This document shows positions 9,181-18,055 of a stretch of DNA of 64,000 nt, piece after piece. The translations under genes and the position numbers were made by a program. The stretch lies in assembly GCF_023349185.1 (NCBI RefSeq), contig NZ_JAKIKY010000003.1, positions 124,001-188,000 of the forward strand, given 5' to 3'. The notes under the pieces are model-generated. The model saw nothing but the letters and a program-made list of their open reading frames with translations. It made no database searches and was not told the DNA's origin. Positions within the stretch are counted from its first letter, which is position 1; each line of letters opens with the position of its first letter. The DNA is from Shewanella aquimarina (GTDB taxonomy: Bacteria; Pseudomonadota; Gammaproteobacteria; Enterobacterales; Shewanellaceae).

Positions 9181-12036
9181 TTGACACCACTACATCTTTT
9201 GGCATCGGCTTTTTTAGCTAAGGTTCGCGGCGCACTGGCGCGCATGACCTTCGTCCCCTTAGCCATAGTGCTCCCCCTACTTTCCAGTTGGCATCTGGCT
9301 GCCGACGAGCGTCAGGCTCCACTGGTGCTGGTGATGGGGGAGGACAGTTATCCTTATCAGTTTGTCGATGAGAACGGTGACGCTAAAGGCGTATTGGTGG
9401 ATCTTTGGCGCGAATGGTCGTCGCAGACTCAGGTGCCTGTGGTCTTCGTCGCCCGTCACTGGCAGGACTCGCTTAAACAGCTCGCCCAGGGAGATGCCGA
9501 CATCCATATCGGCCTTGGCATCACCAAGGAGCGGGATAGGGATTTCGATTTTGCCGCGCCCATCGCCTATGTCAGCACCTATCTTTATGTGCGTAACACA
9601 CTTAAAGGCAAGAAAAGTTTTACCGATCTCCAGCCCTATCGTATCGGCGTCGTGGCGGGCTCGTCACACGAATCGATACTCAATCATCAGGTGAATGGGC
9701 TGAGCTACCGTTACTATAATAGCCGCGCCGAACTGCTTCGCGCCGTGGTGGCCGGTGAGGTAGATGTTTTTGCCGGCATGGAAGGCTACCTAAAGGATAA
9801 CGCCGTTAGCCGCGCCGTCCTGGAAGAGTTCCCATTGGATAATCGTCTGCTGATCAAGAAGACGGCGCTGGTGCCTGCGGTCAGTAAGGGACGACTCGAC
9901 CTTATCACAGAGATTAACCGCGGCTTCGATAGCCTGAGTCAAACCAGCCGCGCCGAAATCGACAAGCGCTGGCTCGGCTTTAGCCGTGATGCCAACACCT
10001 TAGTGATAGCCACCACCACAGGTATTCAACCCTTTGTCGATACCGGGGGCGATGGTGAGCCACACGGTCTCTATATTGATATCTGGAAGCTCTGGTCTAA
10101 GAAGACGGGGATAGAGGTGGAGTTCCGCCCGGCTGCTATGGAAGATGGCCTGGATGAGCTCAGGTTTCACCGCGCCGATATCCATGTGGGTTACCCCGAA
10201 AGCGACACCATGAAGTCCAACCTGACCAGAGCCTGGCGCACCTATCAGGTGAAGAGCCGTCTCTTCAGTTATGGCAAAGCCATCAATAGCTTAGATGAGT
10301 TAAAGGGAAAACGCGTCGGCGCCGTGCCCACCGCGCCTTATCTGGATAAACTCAAGCAGGCGCTGCCGAACTCGGAGCTTAAGCTCTATACCGATGTGAC
10401 GCAGATGATTCAGGCCGCCCAGCAGGGTCATATTGCCGCCTTCGTGGCGTCTTCCGCCTGGACCCAACACTATTTGCTGAGAGCAGAATCCTGGTCCGAC
10501 TTTCACCAATTCCGTGCTCTCGCCTTTACGACAGATATCTATGCCCTGACTCGCAACGAGGATAAGGGACTGGCTCAGCGTATTGCGGCGGGCTTTCGCC
10601 TGATCAGCAATGCAGAGCTGGCCAGTATAGAGAATAAATGGATATTGGACAGAGACGATAGGAGCGTGCAGTCGCTGCTTAATCCGCTCTCTATTACAGA
10701 ATCCCAGCGGCGCTATTTAGACGGCCTGGGCACACTTAAGGTGGGTTATCTTGCTGCTTGGGCGCCCATGGAGTTTCAGGGGCCATCTGGCGAGTTTATG
10801 GGGATCAACAGTGAGATCAGCCTCTGGGTCGCCGATCAGCTTGGCCTGACGATCGAAGGCGTGCCGTTCGAGCGCTGGAGCAGCCTGCTCGATGCGCTTA
10901 AACAGGGCGAGATAGATATCGTTGGCAGTGTCGCCCATACCCCAGAGCGGGAGCGGGAAATGGTCTTTACCAGCCCCTATTGGCCATCGCCCTGGGGGCT
11001 GGTGACCAACCTAAGTCAGGTGACTGTATTTAACCTGAGTCAGATGAGTGGAAAGCGCCTGGCAATCGTCGAGGGCTACCATCTGATTGCTAACCTGATG
11101 AATAAGGCGCTGGGCATCGAACTGGTGATCGTGCCCAACAGCCGCGCGGGTGTGGATGCAGTGGCACAGGGTAAGGCCGATGCCTTCATCGAGAAGGTGA
11201 TCAACATGGCCATGGTGCTCAAGGAGTCAGATTATAAGGCACTTAAGATGTCTGTGTTGGCGGATTTCTCCCAGCAGCAGAGCCATTTTGCGCTAAATCC
11301 CAAGTACAAGGAATTGGTCCCACTGTGGGATCAGGCCATCGCTCAGCTGACTCCTGAGCGTCAAGAGGAAATTTATCAGCACTGGGTGAAGGAGGAAGTC
11401 AGCAACTGGAGGGCCTGGGTGAACTATCAGAGTGCCTTCTATCTTTTGGCGCTACTCAGCTTTGTGGTGTTTGTCTATCTTATCTTGCGCTCCCAGCGTA
11501 GCCGTCTCGCGGCTGCCAAGGAGCTAGCCCATGAGCTGACCCGGGCTGGGCAGTTCGATACGCTTACCGGCCTGCCTAATCGTAGCCTGCTTGATGACAG
11601 GCTGCAGCAGTCGGTACTGCTGCACAGGCGTGAGATGCAGCCCTTTGCAGTGCTCTTCATCAGCTTCGATAATATGCGCCAAATCAATCAGACCTTTGGT
11701 CATCAGGTGGGCGACAGGGTGCTGGCCGAGGGGGCGCAGCGACTCAAGTCGGCGGTGCGTAAGTCTGATACCCTGGCACGCTTTGGTGGCAACGAATTTG
11801 TGATGGTGCTCAATCGCAGTAAAGATCTCGATACCGTGTGTCAGGTAGCCGATGGCATAGTGGGCGGCTTTAGTGCGCCCTTTGCCATCAACGGTCTGGA
11901 TGTGGCACTATCGGTCAGCATAGGGGTGGCCATGTTCCCGAATGATGGCGACACTGTCGTTGAGTTACTCAAGACCGCCGACAAATTGATGTCGCGGGCA
12001 GTGAAACAGGGTGGGCGCTGTTACCAAAGTGCCTGA
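9181..12036 (+). CDS. Three tandem periplasmic solute-binding domains fused to a degenerate GGDEF domain
   Basis: 951 residues from a TTG start; an ATG at 9244 (residue 22) would begin right at the signal peptide and is a good alternative. After the signal sequence come three SBP_bac_3-type domains at about 45-270, 275-500 and 510-740 (repeated GDADIHIGL, RADIHVGYP and GEIDIVGSV signatures), one membrane helix at about 748-767 and a GGDEF domain at 785-950. The GGDEF motif reads GGNEF, and the first metal-ligand Asp of the usual DxDxF is Ser (FISFDNM), so cyclase activity is doubtful. Likely a membrane sensor for amino acids or similar ligands. It is a single gene; an inverted repeat overlaps its stop. 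Confidence 0.88.
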   Translation: MTPLHLLASAFLAKVRGALARMTFVPLAIVLPLLSSWHLAADERQAPLVLVMGEDSYPYQFVDENGDAKGVLVDLWREWSSQTQVPVVFVARHWQDSLKQLAQGDADIHIGLGITKERDRDFDFAAPIAYVSTYLYVRNTLKGKKSFTDLQPYRIGVVAGSSHESILNHQVNGLSYRYYNSRAELLRAVVAGEVDVFAGMEGYLKDNAVSRAVLEEFPLDNRLLIKKTALVPAVSKGRLDLITEINRGFDSLSQTSRAEIDKRWLGFSRDANTLVIATTTGIQPFVDTGGDGEPHGLYIDIWKLWSKKTGIEVEFRPAAMEDGLDELRFHRADIHVGYPESDTMKSNLTRAWRTYQVKSRLFSYGKAINSLDELKGKRVGAVPTAPYLDKLKQALPNSELKLYTDVTQMIQAAQQGHIAAFVASSAWTQHYLLRAESWSDFHQFRALAFTTDIYALTRNEDKGLAQRIAAGFRLISNAELASIENKWILDRDDRSVQSLLNPLSITESQRRYLDGLGTLKVGYLAAWAPMEFQGPSGEFMGINSEISLWVADQLGLTIEGVPFERWSSLLDALKQGEIDIVGSVAHTPEREREMVFTSPYWPSPWGLVTNLSQVTVFNLSQMSGKRLAIVEGYHLIANLMNKALGIELVIVPNSRAGVDAVAQGKADAFIEKVINMAMVLKESDYKALKMSVLADFSQQQSHFALNPKYKELVPLWDQAIAQLTPERQEEIYQHWVKEEVSNWRAWVNYQSAFYLLALLSFVVFVYLILRSQRSRLAAAKELAHELTRAGQFDTLTGLPNRSLLDDRLQQSVLLHRREMQPFAVLFISFDNMRQINQTFGHQVGDRVLAEGAQRLKSAVRKSDTLARFGGNEFVMVLNRSKDLDTVCQVADGIVGGFSAPFAINGLDVALSVSIGVAMFPNDGDTVVELLKTADKLMSRAVKQGGRCYQSA

Positions 12037-12055
12037 ACTGTGACCCCAGTTCAGG
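12032..12055 (+). terminator. Inverted repeat at the end of the sensor gene, possible weak terminator
   Basis: A 9-base perfect stem (CCTGAACTG / CAGTTCAGG) with a 6-base loop spans the stop codon. The following bases are only modestly T-rich, so this may be a weak terminator or an mRNA end-protecting hairpin. Confidence 0.35.
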
Positions 12056-12114
12056 ATTTGATGGATATTTATCCAACCCAAAGGTTTACTTCATTTTAAG
12101 CGGATGAAGTTGTT

Positions 12115-12141
12115 TTGAAATCGGCAATATTTCACTATAAT
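12115..12141 (+). promoter_or_regulatory. Candidate promoter for aspS
   Basis: A perfect TATAAT lies at 12136-12141, followed by GCCGC, with TTGAAA 15 bases upstream (12115-12120). The spacer is shorter than ideal but the -10 is strong. It lies 65 bases before the aspS start. Confidence 0.5.
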
Positions 12142-12205
12142 GCCGCTTTTGTCATGTATTGAATATCCTCAAGCACGGCCTTGACGGATGAAAGGAAAGT
12201 GTTAG

Positions 12206-13984
12206 ATGCGCAGTCATTATTGTGGAGACGTTAATCGGTCTCATGTTGGGGAAGAAGTTACTCTCGTAGGTTGGGTAAACCGCAGTCGCGATCTCGGTGG
12301 CGTGGTTTTTCTGGATTTGCGCGACCGTGAAGGCGTGATTCAGGTAGTATATGATCCTGATCTGCCAGAGGTATTCGATGTCGCCAGCACACTGCGCAGC
12401 GAGTTCTGTGTTCAGGTCAAAGGCCTAGTACGCGCACGTCCTGACAGCCAGATCAACGATCAGATGCGCACAGGTGAGATTGAGGTGCTGGGCAAGGCGC
12501 TAACCATTCTTAACAGCGCACCGGCACTGCCGATCAACATGGACAAAAATCAACACAACACCGAAGAGCAGCGTCTTAAGTATCGCTACCTGGATCTGCG
12601 TCGCCCCGAGATGGCCGAGCGCATCATCTTCCGCTCTAAGGTGACTAGCGCCGTGCGTCGTTTCCTCGACGGTAACGGTTTTCTCGATATCGAGACGCCT
12701 ATCCTGACCAAGGCGACGCCAGAAGGTGCACGTGACTATTTAGTGCCTAGCCGTACCTACAAGGGCCAGTTCTTCGCGCTGCCACAATCGCCACAGCTGT
12801 TTAAGCAGTTGCTGATGATGTCTGGCTTCGATCGTTACTACCAGATCGTGAAATGTTTCCGTGACGAAGACTTACGTGCCGACCGTCAGCCTGAATTTAC
12901 CCAGATCGATATCGAAACCTCATTCATGACCTCAGCACAGGTGATGGACAAGACTGAAGAGATGGTACGCGGTCTGTTTAAAGAGCTGCTAAACGTCGAC
13001 CTGGGCGAGTTCCCTAAGATGACCTTCGCCGAGGCGATGCGTCGTTATGGCTCAGACAAGCCGGACTTGCGTAACCCGCTGGAGCTGGTCGATGTAGCCG
13101 ACCTGGTTAAAGATGTCGACTTCAAGGTGTTCCAGGAGCCAGCCAACGACAGTGAAGGCCGTGTTGCCGTGCTGTGTGTACCGGGCGGCGCTAGTCTGTC
13201 ACGTAAGCAGCTCGATGAGTATGGCAAGTATGTCAACATCTATGGCGCCAAAGGCTTGGCATGGATGAAGGTCAACGAGCTGGAGAAAGGGCTGGAAGGC
13301 ATTCAGTCACCAGTGCTTAAGTTCCTCAGCGAAGAGGTGGTTAAGGGAATCCTGGATCGTACCAATGCGGCCAACGGTGACCTTATCCTGTTTGGCGCCG
13401 ATAAGGCGAATATCGTGGCAGAAGCCATGGGCGCCCTGCGTCTGAAGGTGGGTGAAGATTTCGACCTACTTCAAGGTGACTGGAAGCCACTATGGGTGGT
13501 TGACTTCCCAATGTTTGAGCGCACATCCGATGGCGGCCTGCATGCCATGCACCATCCGTTTACCGCGCCAAGTGGTATCACACCGGCCGAGCTGGAAGCA
13601 AACCCTACGGCGGCCATCTCTGACGCCTATGACATGGTGCTAAACGGTTGTGAACTGGGCGGTGGTTCGGTACGTATCTACGACGGTGAGATGCAGTCTG
13701 CCGTATTTAGAATTCTGGGGATCGATGACGAGGAAGCGCAAGAGAAGTTTGGCTTCCTACTTGAAGCCCTCAAGTACGGCACACCTCCACACGCAGGCCT
13801 GGCGTTCGGTCTCGATCGTATGGTGATGCTGATGACAGGTGCGAGTTCGATTCGTGACGTAATGGCATTCCCTAAGACCACCACGGCAGCCTGTCCGCTC
13901 ACCAATGCACCAGGTTTCGCTAACCCTGTACAGCTCGAAGAGCTTGGGGTGAGCGTAGTGGAAGCGAAGAAAGAGCAGGAATAA
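12206..13984 (+). CDS. aspS: Aspartyl-tRNA synthetase
   Basis: 592 residues, the normal bacterial length. It charges tRNA-Asp with aspartate. The N-terminal OB-fold anticodon-binding domain ([20 protein letters not shown]) is followed by class II catalytic motifs: motif 2 [19 protein letters not shown] and motif 3 [15 protein letters not shown], with the bacterial GAD insertion between (about residues 290-420). An AAAGGAAAG ribosome site precedes the ATG. A strong terminator follows. Confidence 0.97.
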   Translation: MRSHYCGDVNRSHVGEEVTLVGWVNRSRDLGGVVFLDLRDREGVIQVVYDPDLPEVFDVASTLRSEFCVQVKGLVRARPDSQINDQMRTGEIEVLGKALTILNSAPALPINMDKNQHNTEEQRLKYRYLDLRRPEMAERIIFRSKVTSAVRRFLDGNGFLDIETPILTKATPEGARDYLVPSRTYKGQFFALPQSPQLFKQLLMMSGFDRYYQIVKCFRDEDLRADRQPEFTQIDIETSFMTSAQVMDKTEEMVRGLFKELLNVDLGEFPKMTFAEAMRRYGSDKPDLRNPLELVDVADLVKDVDFKVFQEPANDSEGRVAVLCVPGGASLSRKQLDEYGKYVNIYGAKGLAWMKVNELEKGLEGIQSPVLKFLSEEVVKGILDRTNAANGDLILFGADKANIVAEAMGALRLKVGEDFDLLQGDWKPLWVVDFPMFERTSDGGLHAMHHPFTAPSGITPAELEANPTAAISDAYDMVLNGCELGGGSVRIYDGEMQSAVFRILGIDDEEAQEKFGFLLEALKYGTPPHAGLAFGLDRMVMLMTGASSIRDVMAFPKTTTAACPLTNAPGFANPVQLEELGVSVVEAKKEQE

Positions 13985-14002
13985 ATCAAGATTGAACCAA
14001 TA

Positions 14003-14027
14003 AGCCGAGCATCTTGCTCGGCTTTTT
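14003..14027 (+). terminator. Rho-independent terminator after aspS
   Basis: Stem GCCGAGC / GCTCGGC with loop ATCTT, followed by TTTTT. It lies between aspS and yebC. Confidence 0.85.
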
Positions 14028-14054
14028 CGAGGCAAGCTCGAATAAGGAGTCCCT

Positions 14055-14801
14055 ATGGCCGGTCACAGTAAATGGGCCAACATCAAGCACCGCAAGGCGG
14101 CACAAGACGCTAAACGCGGTAAACTCTTCACCAAATTCATTCGCGAGCTTACGGTAGCGGCCAGAGAAGGCGGCTCGGATCCCGATTCGAACCCTAGACT
14201 CAGGGCGGCAATCGATAAGGCGCTGTCAAACAACATGACCCGTGACACAGTCGAACGCGCCATCAAGCGCGGTGCCGGCGAACTCGACGGCCAGGTGCTG
14301 GAAACCATCATGTATGAAGGCTATGGTCCGGGTGGAACCGCAGTGATGGTCGAAACCATGACTGATAACCGAAATCGCACCGTCTCTGGCGTGCGTAACG
14401 CCTTTAGTAAGTCGGGTGGCAACCTGGGTACAGATGGCTCTGTGGCCTATCTGTTCGAGAAGCGTGGCGTGATCTCTTACGCCGAAGGCAGCGATGAAGA
14501 CACCATCATGGATGCGGCGCTCGACGCCGGCGCCGAAGATGTAGTGACCAATGATGATACCTCTATCGATGTCTACACCACGCCAGAAGCCTTTGGTGCC
14601 GTGAAAGATGCGCTGGACGCGGCAGGACTGGAGGCGGTCAACGCCGAGGTGACCATGGTGCCATCGACCAAGGCAGAGTTGGACGCTGCCACCGCGCCTA
14701 AATTCCTGCGCCTGATCGATAACCTTGAAGATCACGACGATGTGCAAGAGGTCTATCATAACGCCGAGATCTCTGACGAGATCTTAGCCAGCCTCGAATA
14801 A
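14055..14801 (+). CDS. yebC: YebC/PmpR-family DNA-binding protein (TACO1 family)
   Basis: 248 residues. It begins with the family signature [20 protein letters not shown] and contains [12 protein letters not shown] and the acidic domain with [14 protein letters not shown]. Members act as transcriptional regulators, and recent work on the family ties YebC-type proteins to ribosome function at proline stretches. It lies 7 bases before ruvC, the usual gammaproteobacterial order aspS-yebC-ruvC-ruvA-ruvB. Confidence 0.95.
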   Translation: MAGHSKWANIKHRKAAQDAKRGKLFTKFIRELTVAAREGGSDPDSNPRLRAAIDKALSNNMTRDTVERAIKRGAGELDGQVLETIMYEGYGPGGTAVMVETMTDNRNRTVSGVRNAFSKSGGNLGTDGSVAYLFEKRGVISYAEGSDEDTIMDAALDAGAEDVVTNDDTSIDVYTTPEAFGAVKDALDAAGLEAVNAEVTMVPSTKAELDAATAPKFLRLIDNLEDHDDVQEVYHNAEISDEILASLE

Positions 14802-14808
14802 GCAGGCG

Positions 14809-15330
14809 ATGCCAATAATCTTGGGGGTGGATCCCGGCTCGCGTATCACAGGTTATGGGGTGATCCAGTGTCAGGGCAGGCAGCAGATCTACCTGGGCAG
14901 TGGCTGTATTCGCACCCAATCGGATGATCTGCCCGCCCGTCTTAAGGTGATATTCGACGGGATCAGTGAGATCATCCGCCAATACCAGCCGGATGAATTT
15001 GCCATCGAGCGGGTGTTTCTGGCCAAGAATGCCGATTCGGCATTAAAGCTCGGCCAGGCACGCGGAGCCGCTATAGTGGCCGCCACCAATGCCGATCTGC
15101 CGGTGGCCGAGTATTCGGCGACCCAGATCAAGAATGCAGTGGTCGGCACGGGACGGGCGCAGAAGAGTCAGGTACAGCACATGGTGCAACAGATCCTGAA
15201 ATTGCCCGCTGCCCCACAGGCCGATGCGGCCGATGCCTTGGGGGTTGCCCTGTGCCATTTCCACACATATCAGAGCCTGATCGCTATGGGCGGTAAGGCT
15301 AGCGCGAGAACTTACGGAAGATATAGATGA
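14809..15330 (+). CDS. ruvC: Holliday junction resolvase RuvC
   Basis: 173 residues. RuvC cuts Holliday junctions in complex with RuvAB. The catalytic acidic residues are visible: D in [14 protein letters not shown] in FAIERVF, and the C-terminal pair in [13 protein letters not shown]. The ruvA start overlaps the ruvC stop by 4 bases, so translation is coupled. No LexA-like box is obvious directly upstream, so SOS control here is not supported by sequence. Confidence 0.96.
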   Translation: MPIILGVDPGSRITGYGVIQCQGRQQIYLGSGCIRTQSDDLPARLKVIFDGISEIIRQYQPDEFAIERVFLAKNADSALKLGQARGAAIVAATNADLPVAEYSATQIKNAVVGTGRAQKSQVQHMVQQILKLPAAPQADAADALGVALCHFHTYQSLIAMGGKASARTYGRYR

Positions 15331-15944
15331 TAGGTCGTTTACGGGGATTACTCGTCGAGAAGCAGGCGCCCGAGGTGCTGATCGAAACCGCTGGTGTCGG
15401 CTATGAGGTGCAGATGCCGCTCACCAGTTTTTATGAATTGCCGGAATTAAACCAAGAGGCGGTGATCTACACCCATTTCGTGGTGCGAGAAGATGCTCAG
15501 CTGCTTTATGGTTTCATGAGCAAGCAGGAAAGGGCGCTCTTTAGGCTGCTTATCAAGACCAATGGTGTCGGCCCCAAGCTGGCGCTCACCATACTCTCAG
15601 GCATGACGGCGGCCGAATTTGTTAAGTGCGTTGAACACGACGACATCGCCACTCTGGTGAAGCTGCCGGGTGTCGGCAAGAAAACCGCCGAGCGCTTGCT
15701 GGTTGAGATGCGTGACAAGCTCAAGAGCCTGATGGAAGCGTCCCACGGTAACGAGCGCGAGTTTGTGCTGCAGTCGAACTATACTCCTGTGCCTGTGGTC
15801 AACACCGCCGAAGAAGATGCCATCTCGGCGCTTTTGGCGTTAGGATATAAACCTGCACAAGCCAGTAAGGCGGTCTCCAGTGTCTTCGAAGAGGGCATGG
15901 ATTCGGAAACCTTGATCAAGGCATCGCTGAAATCGATGCTCTAG
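15327..15944 (+). CDS. ruvA: Holliday junction DNA helicase subunit RuvA
   Basis: 205 residues. RuvA binds the four-way junction and loads RuvB. Domain I is an OB fold ([20 protein letters not shown]), domain II carries two helix-hairpin-helix motifs ([13 protein letters not shown] and [13 protein letters not shown]), and domain III at the C-terminus ([19 protein letters not shown]) contacts RuvB. The downstream ruvB starts 19 bases later. Confidence 0.96.
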   Translation: MIGRLRGLLVEKQAPEVLIETAGVGYEVQMPLTSFYELPELNQEAVIYTHFVVREDAQLLYGFMSKQERALFRLLIKTNGVGPKLALTILSGMTAAEFVKCVEHDDIATLVKLPGVGKKTAERLLVEMRDKLKSLMEASHGNEREFVLQSNYTPVPVVNTAEEDAISALLALGYKPAQASKAVSSVFEEGMDSETLIKASLKSML

Positions 15945-15963
15945 CGCCCAGAGTGAGAAATAG

Positions 15964-16977
15964 ATGATTGAAGCCGATAGGTTAGTTCACGCCCAGCCTC
16001 AGGGCACTGAGGAACGGGATGAGCAGATAGATAGGGCCATGCGGCCTAAGCTGCTGGATGAATATACGGGTCAGGACGATACCAGGGCCCAGCTTAAGGT
16101 GTTTATCGAGGCGGCGCAGAAACGGGGCGAAGCCTTAGATCACATGTTGATCTACGGGCCTCCAGGCCTGGGTAAGACGACGCTGGCCATGATCGTGGCC
16201 AACGAGATGGGTGTTAACATCAAGTCCACCTCAGGGCCTGTGCTGGAGAAGGCGGGTGATCTGGCTGCGCTGCTGACCAACCTCGAGGCAGGTGACGTAC
16301 TCTTTATCGATGAGATCCACAGATTAAGCCCCGTGGTGGAGGAGATCCTCTACCCGGCGATGGAAGATTATCAGCTGGATATCATGATCGGCGAGGGGCC
16401 GGCGGCGCGCTCCATTAAGCTAGAGCTGCCTCCTTTCACCCTGATCGGCGCAACAACCCGCGCTGGTGCGCTAACCTCGCCGCTGCGTGCCCGTTTTGGC
16501 ATCCCCCTGCGTCTCGAGTTTTATAATGTTAAAGATCTCAGCAGTATCGTGGCTCGTTCGGCTAAGGTGTTGGAGTTGCCCATAGATCAAGAGGGGGCCG
16601 TGGAAGTGGCCAGGCGCTCTCGTGGCACCCCGCGTATCGCCAACCGCCTGCTCAGACGGGTGCGAGACTACGCCGAGGTGAAGCATGACGGCGAGGTTAA
16701 CAAGGTGGTCGCCGAGAGCGCCTTGGATATGCTGGATGTGGATGTCGAAGGCTTCGACTATATGGACCGCAAGTTGCTGCTGGCCATCATAGATAAATTT
16801 ATGGGCGGCCCTGTGGGCCTGGACAACCTGGCAGCCGCCATCGGCGAGGAGCGCGAAACCATAGAAGATGTGCTCGAACCCTTCCTGATCCAGCAAGGCT
16901 TCATCCAGCGCACCCCAAGAGGACGTATTGCCACCGCCAGAGCCTATCAGCACTTCAACCTGATCCAGCCGGAATAA
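15964..16977 (+). CDS. ruvB: Holliday junction branch-migration ATPase RuvB
   Basis: 337 residues. This AAA+ motor drives branch migration. Walker A is GPPGLGKTT, Walker [10 protein letters not shown], sensor 1 GATTRAG, sensor 2/arginine region [14 protein letters not shown], and the C-terminal winged helix ends in [13 protein letters not shown]. It closes the yebC-ruvCAB block and is followed by a terminator. Confidence 0.97.
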   Translation: MIEADRLVHAQPQGTEERDEQIDRAMRPKLLDEYTGQDDTRAQLKVFIEAAQKRGEALDHMLIYGPPGLGKTTLAMIVANEMGVNIKSTSGPVLEKAGDLAALLTNLEAGDVLFIDEIHRLSPVVEEILYPAMEDYQLDIMIGEGPAARSIKLELPPFTLIGATTRAGALTSPLRARFGIPLRLEFYNVKDLSSIVARSAKVLELPIDQEGAVEVARRSRGTPRIANRLLRRVRDYAEVKHDGEVNKVVAESALDMLDVDVEGFDYMDRKLLLAIIDKFMGGPVGLDNLAAAIGEERETIEDVLEPFLIQQGFIQRTPRGRIATARAYQHFNLIQPE

Positions 16978-17021
16978 TCGCTAGGCGAACGGCTATTATC
17001 TTCACATTATTGAGTTGAGCG

Positions 17022-17056
17022 TTAAAAAGCGTGGTCGAAAGACTGCGCTTTTTTGT
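17022..17056 (+). terminator. Rho-independent terminator after ruvB
   Basis: Stem AAAAAGCG / CGCTTTTT capped by an inner GTC-GAAA-GAC tetraloop hairpin and followed by a T-rich run. Confidence 0.8.
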
Positions 17057-17123
17057 TTTCACCTACTGGCTCTACATACGACTGTTTTGCTGTCTACCCA
17101 GTACCTCCCTGTCTGAACATTTA

Positions 17124-17162
17124 ATCAAAGCTTTCAATCAACGCCTTCAATCAAAGCCTTCA
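17124..17162. repeat. 13-bp tandem repeat, three copies
   Basis: Three adjacent 13-base units (ATCAAAGCTTTCA, ATCAACGCCTTCA, ATCAAAGCCTTCA) with a partial fourth. They lie in the gene-free stretch after ruvB. No coding frame is evident across them. Confidence 0.7.
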
Positions 17163-17750
17163 ATCTGAGACGCTAATATAACGTCTTCATGGGTGTGCCG
17201 TGAGCGTCATGATCTTGCTGCTGTCGTTCTGTCGTTGCTGTGGACGCACTCGAATTTCTATGCAATCAGGCCGACGATTCGAGTCAGTTGCTGTCTAGCT
17301 ATTCCTGAATCCTATTTCAGAATTATTTCGTTTAAAATTTAAGCTAAAAGAGTTCCTGTTAAAGGATTAAATGATGCAAAGCGTTACACTTATATAATTT
17401 AATAAGTATAATTGTTAGTGATTTTGTTAATTCTCCACAAAGATTGAGTGTATTTAAATTGAGTCTTGATTTATATCCATTTTATTAATTCCGCACTTGG
17501 TTACTCGTTAAAATTAAATGCGTTAAGTCAGTAATTGATTTAATGCTGTGGCGTGGAAACTAGGTAGAGAGATAAATTGACTAACGCTGTTTTTCTGCAC
17601 GTTTGTAAAATATTGTAACAAGCAAGTCTAATCATCGCTCAGCATCCTTATTCATTTAAGGCTCAGGTCGGCGGATTTGTTAATGGTGGCGTGTTTATGT
17701 GCCTGCTGGGTAAAAACGCCAGATTGAAACAAGTGTTTAGACCGTTCTTT

Positions 17751-17766
17751 TGTGTTGATGATCACA
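17751..17766. promoter_or_regulatory. Candidate CRP-binding site
   Basis: TGTGTTGATGATCACA matches the CRP consensus TGTGA-N6-TCACA at 9 of 10 positions. It is 290 bases upstream of the TonB-dependent receptor start. Confidence 0.4.
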
Positions 17767-18055
17767 CTTTTGTCTTTTGTGTGCGTTGTGATTGTGTTGC
17801 AACTCTTGCCGAGTAAAACACTGGCTCGGATCAAATTTTCTAGCTAATTAAACCAGGTGAATGCTTATTCACTCTCTCGGGTGAAATATTAAACTTGCGT
17901 TGTTACTTAAATAATACTTTGTATTAACGTTTATTTTTCATTGGTTAATAAATTGGTGGATTGACGCATTTGGGGTGAAAGGGGAGTATCGAATCGAGCG
18001 TTGAATAAATAAAAGAACGGCGCCGAATAAAAATTGAATTAGGGAGTAGACCTAC

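Larger units (their letters stand above)
17057..18055. other. AT-rich gene-free leader before the TonB receptor
   Basis: About 1 kb with no credible gene on either strand. The only open frames are short and AT-biased. It contains the 13-bp repeat, a CRP-like site at 17751-17766, and near its end an AGGGAGT ribosome site for the receptor. The length leaves room for a long 5' UTR or a small RNA, but I see no recognisable RNA family. Confidence 0.5.

Noticed and set aside
17652..17834. 60-residue minus-strand frame in the leader of the TonB receptor
   Set aside because: AT-biased composition, no ribosome site, no family resemblance.
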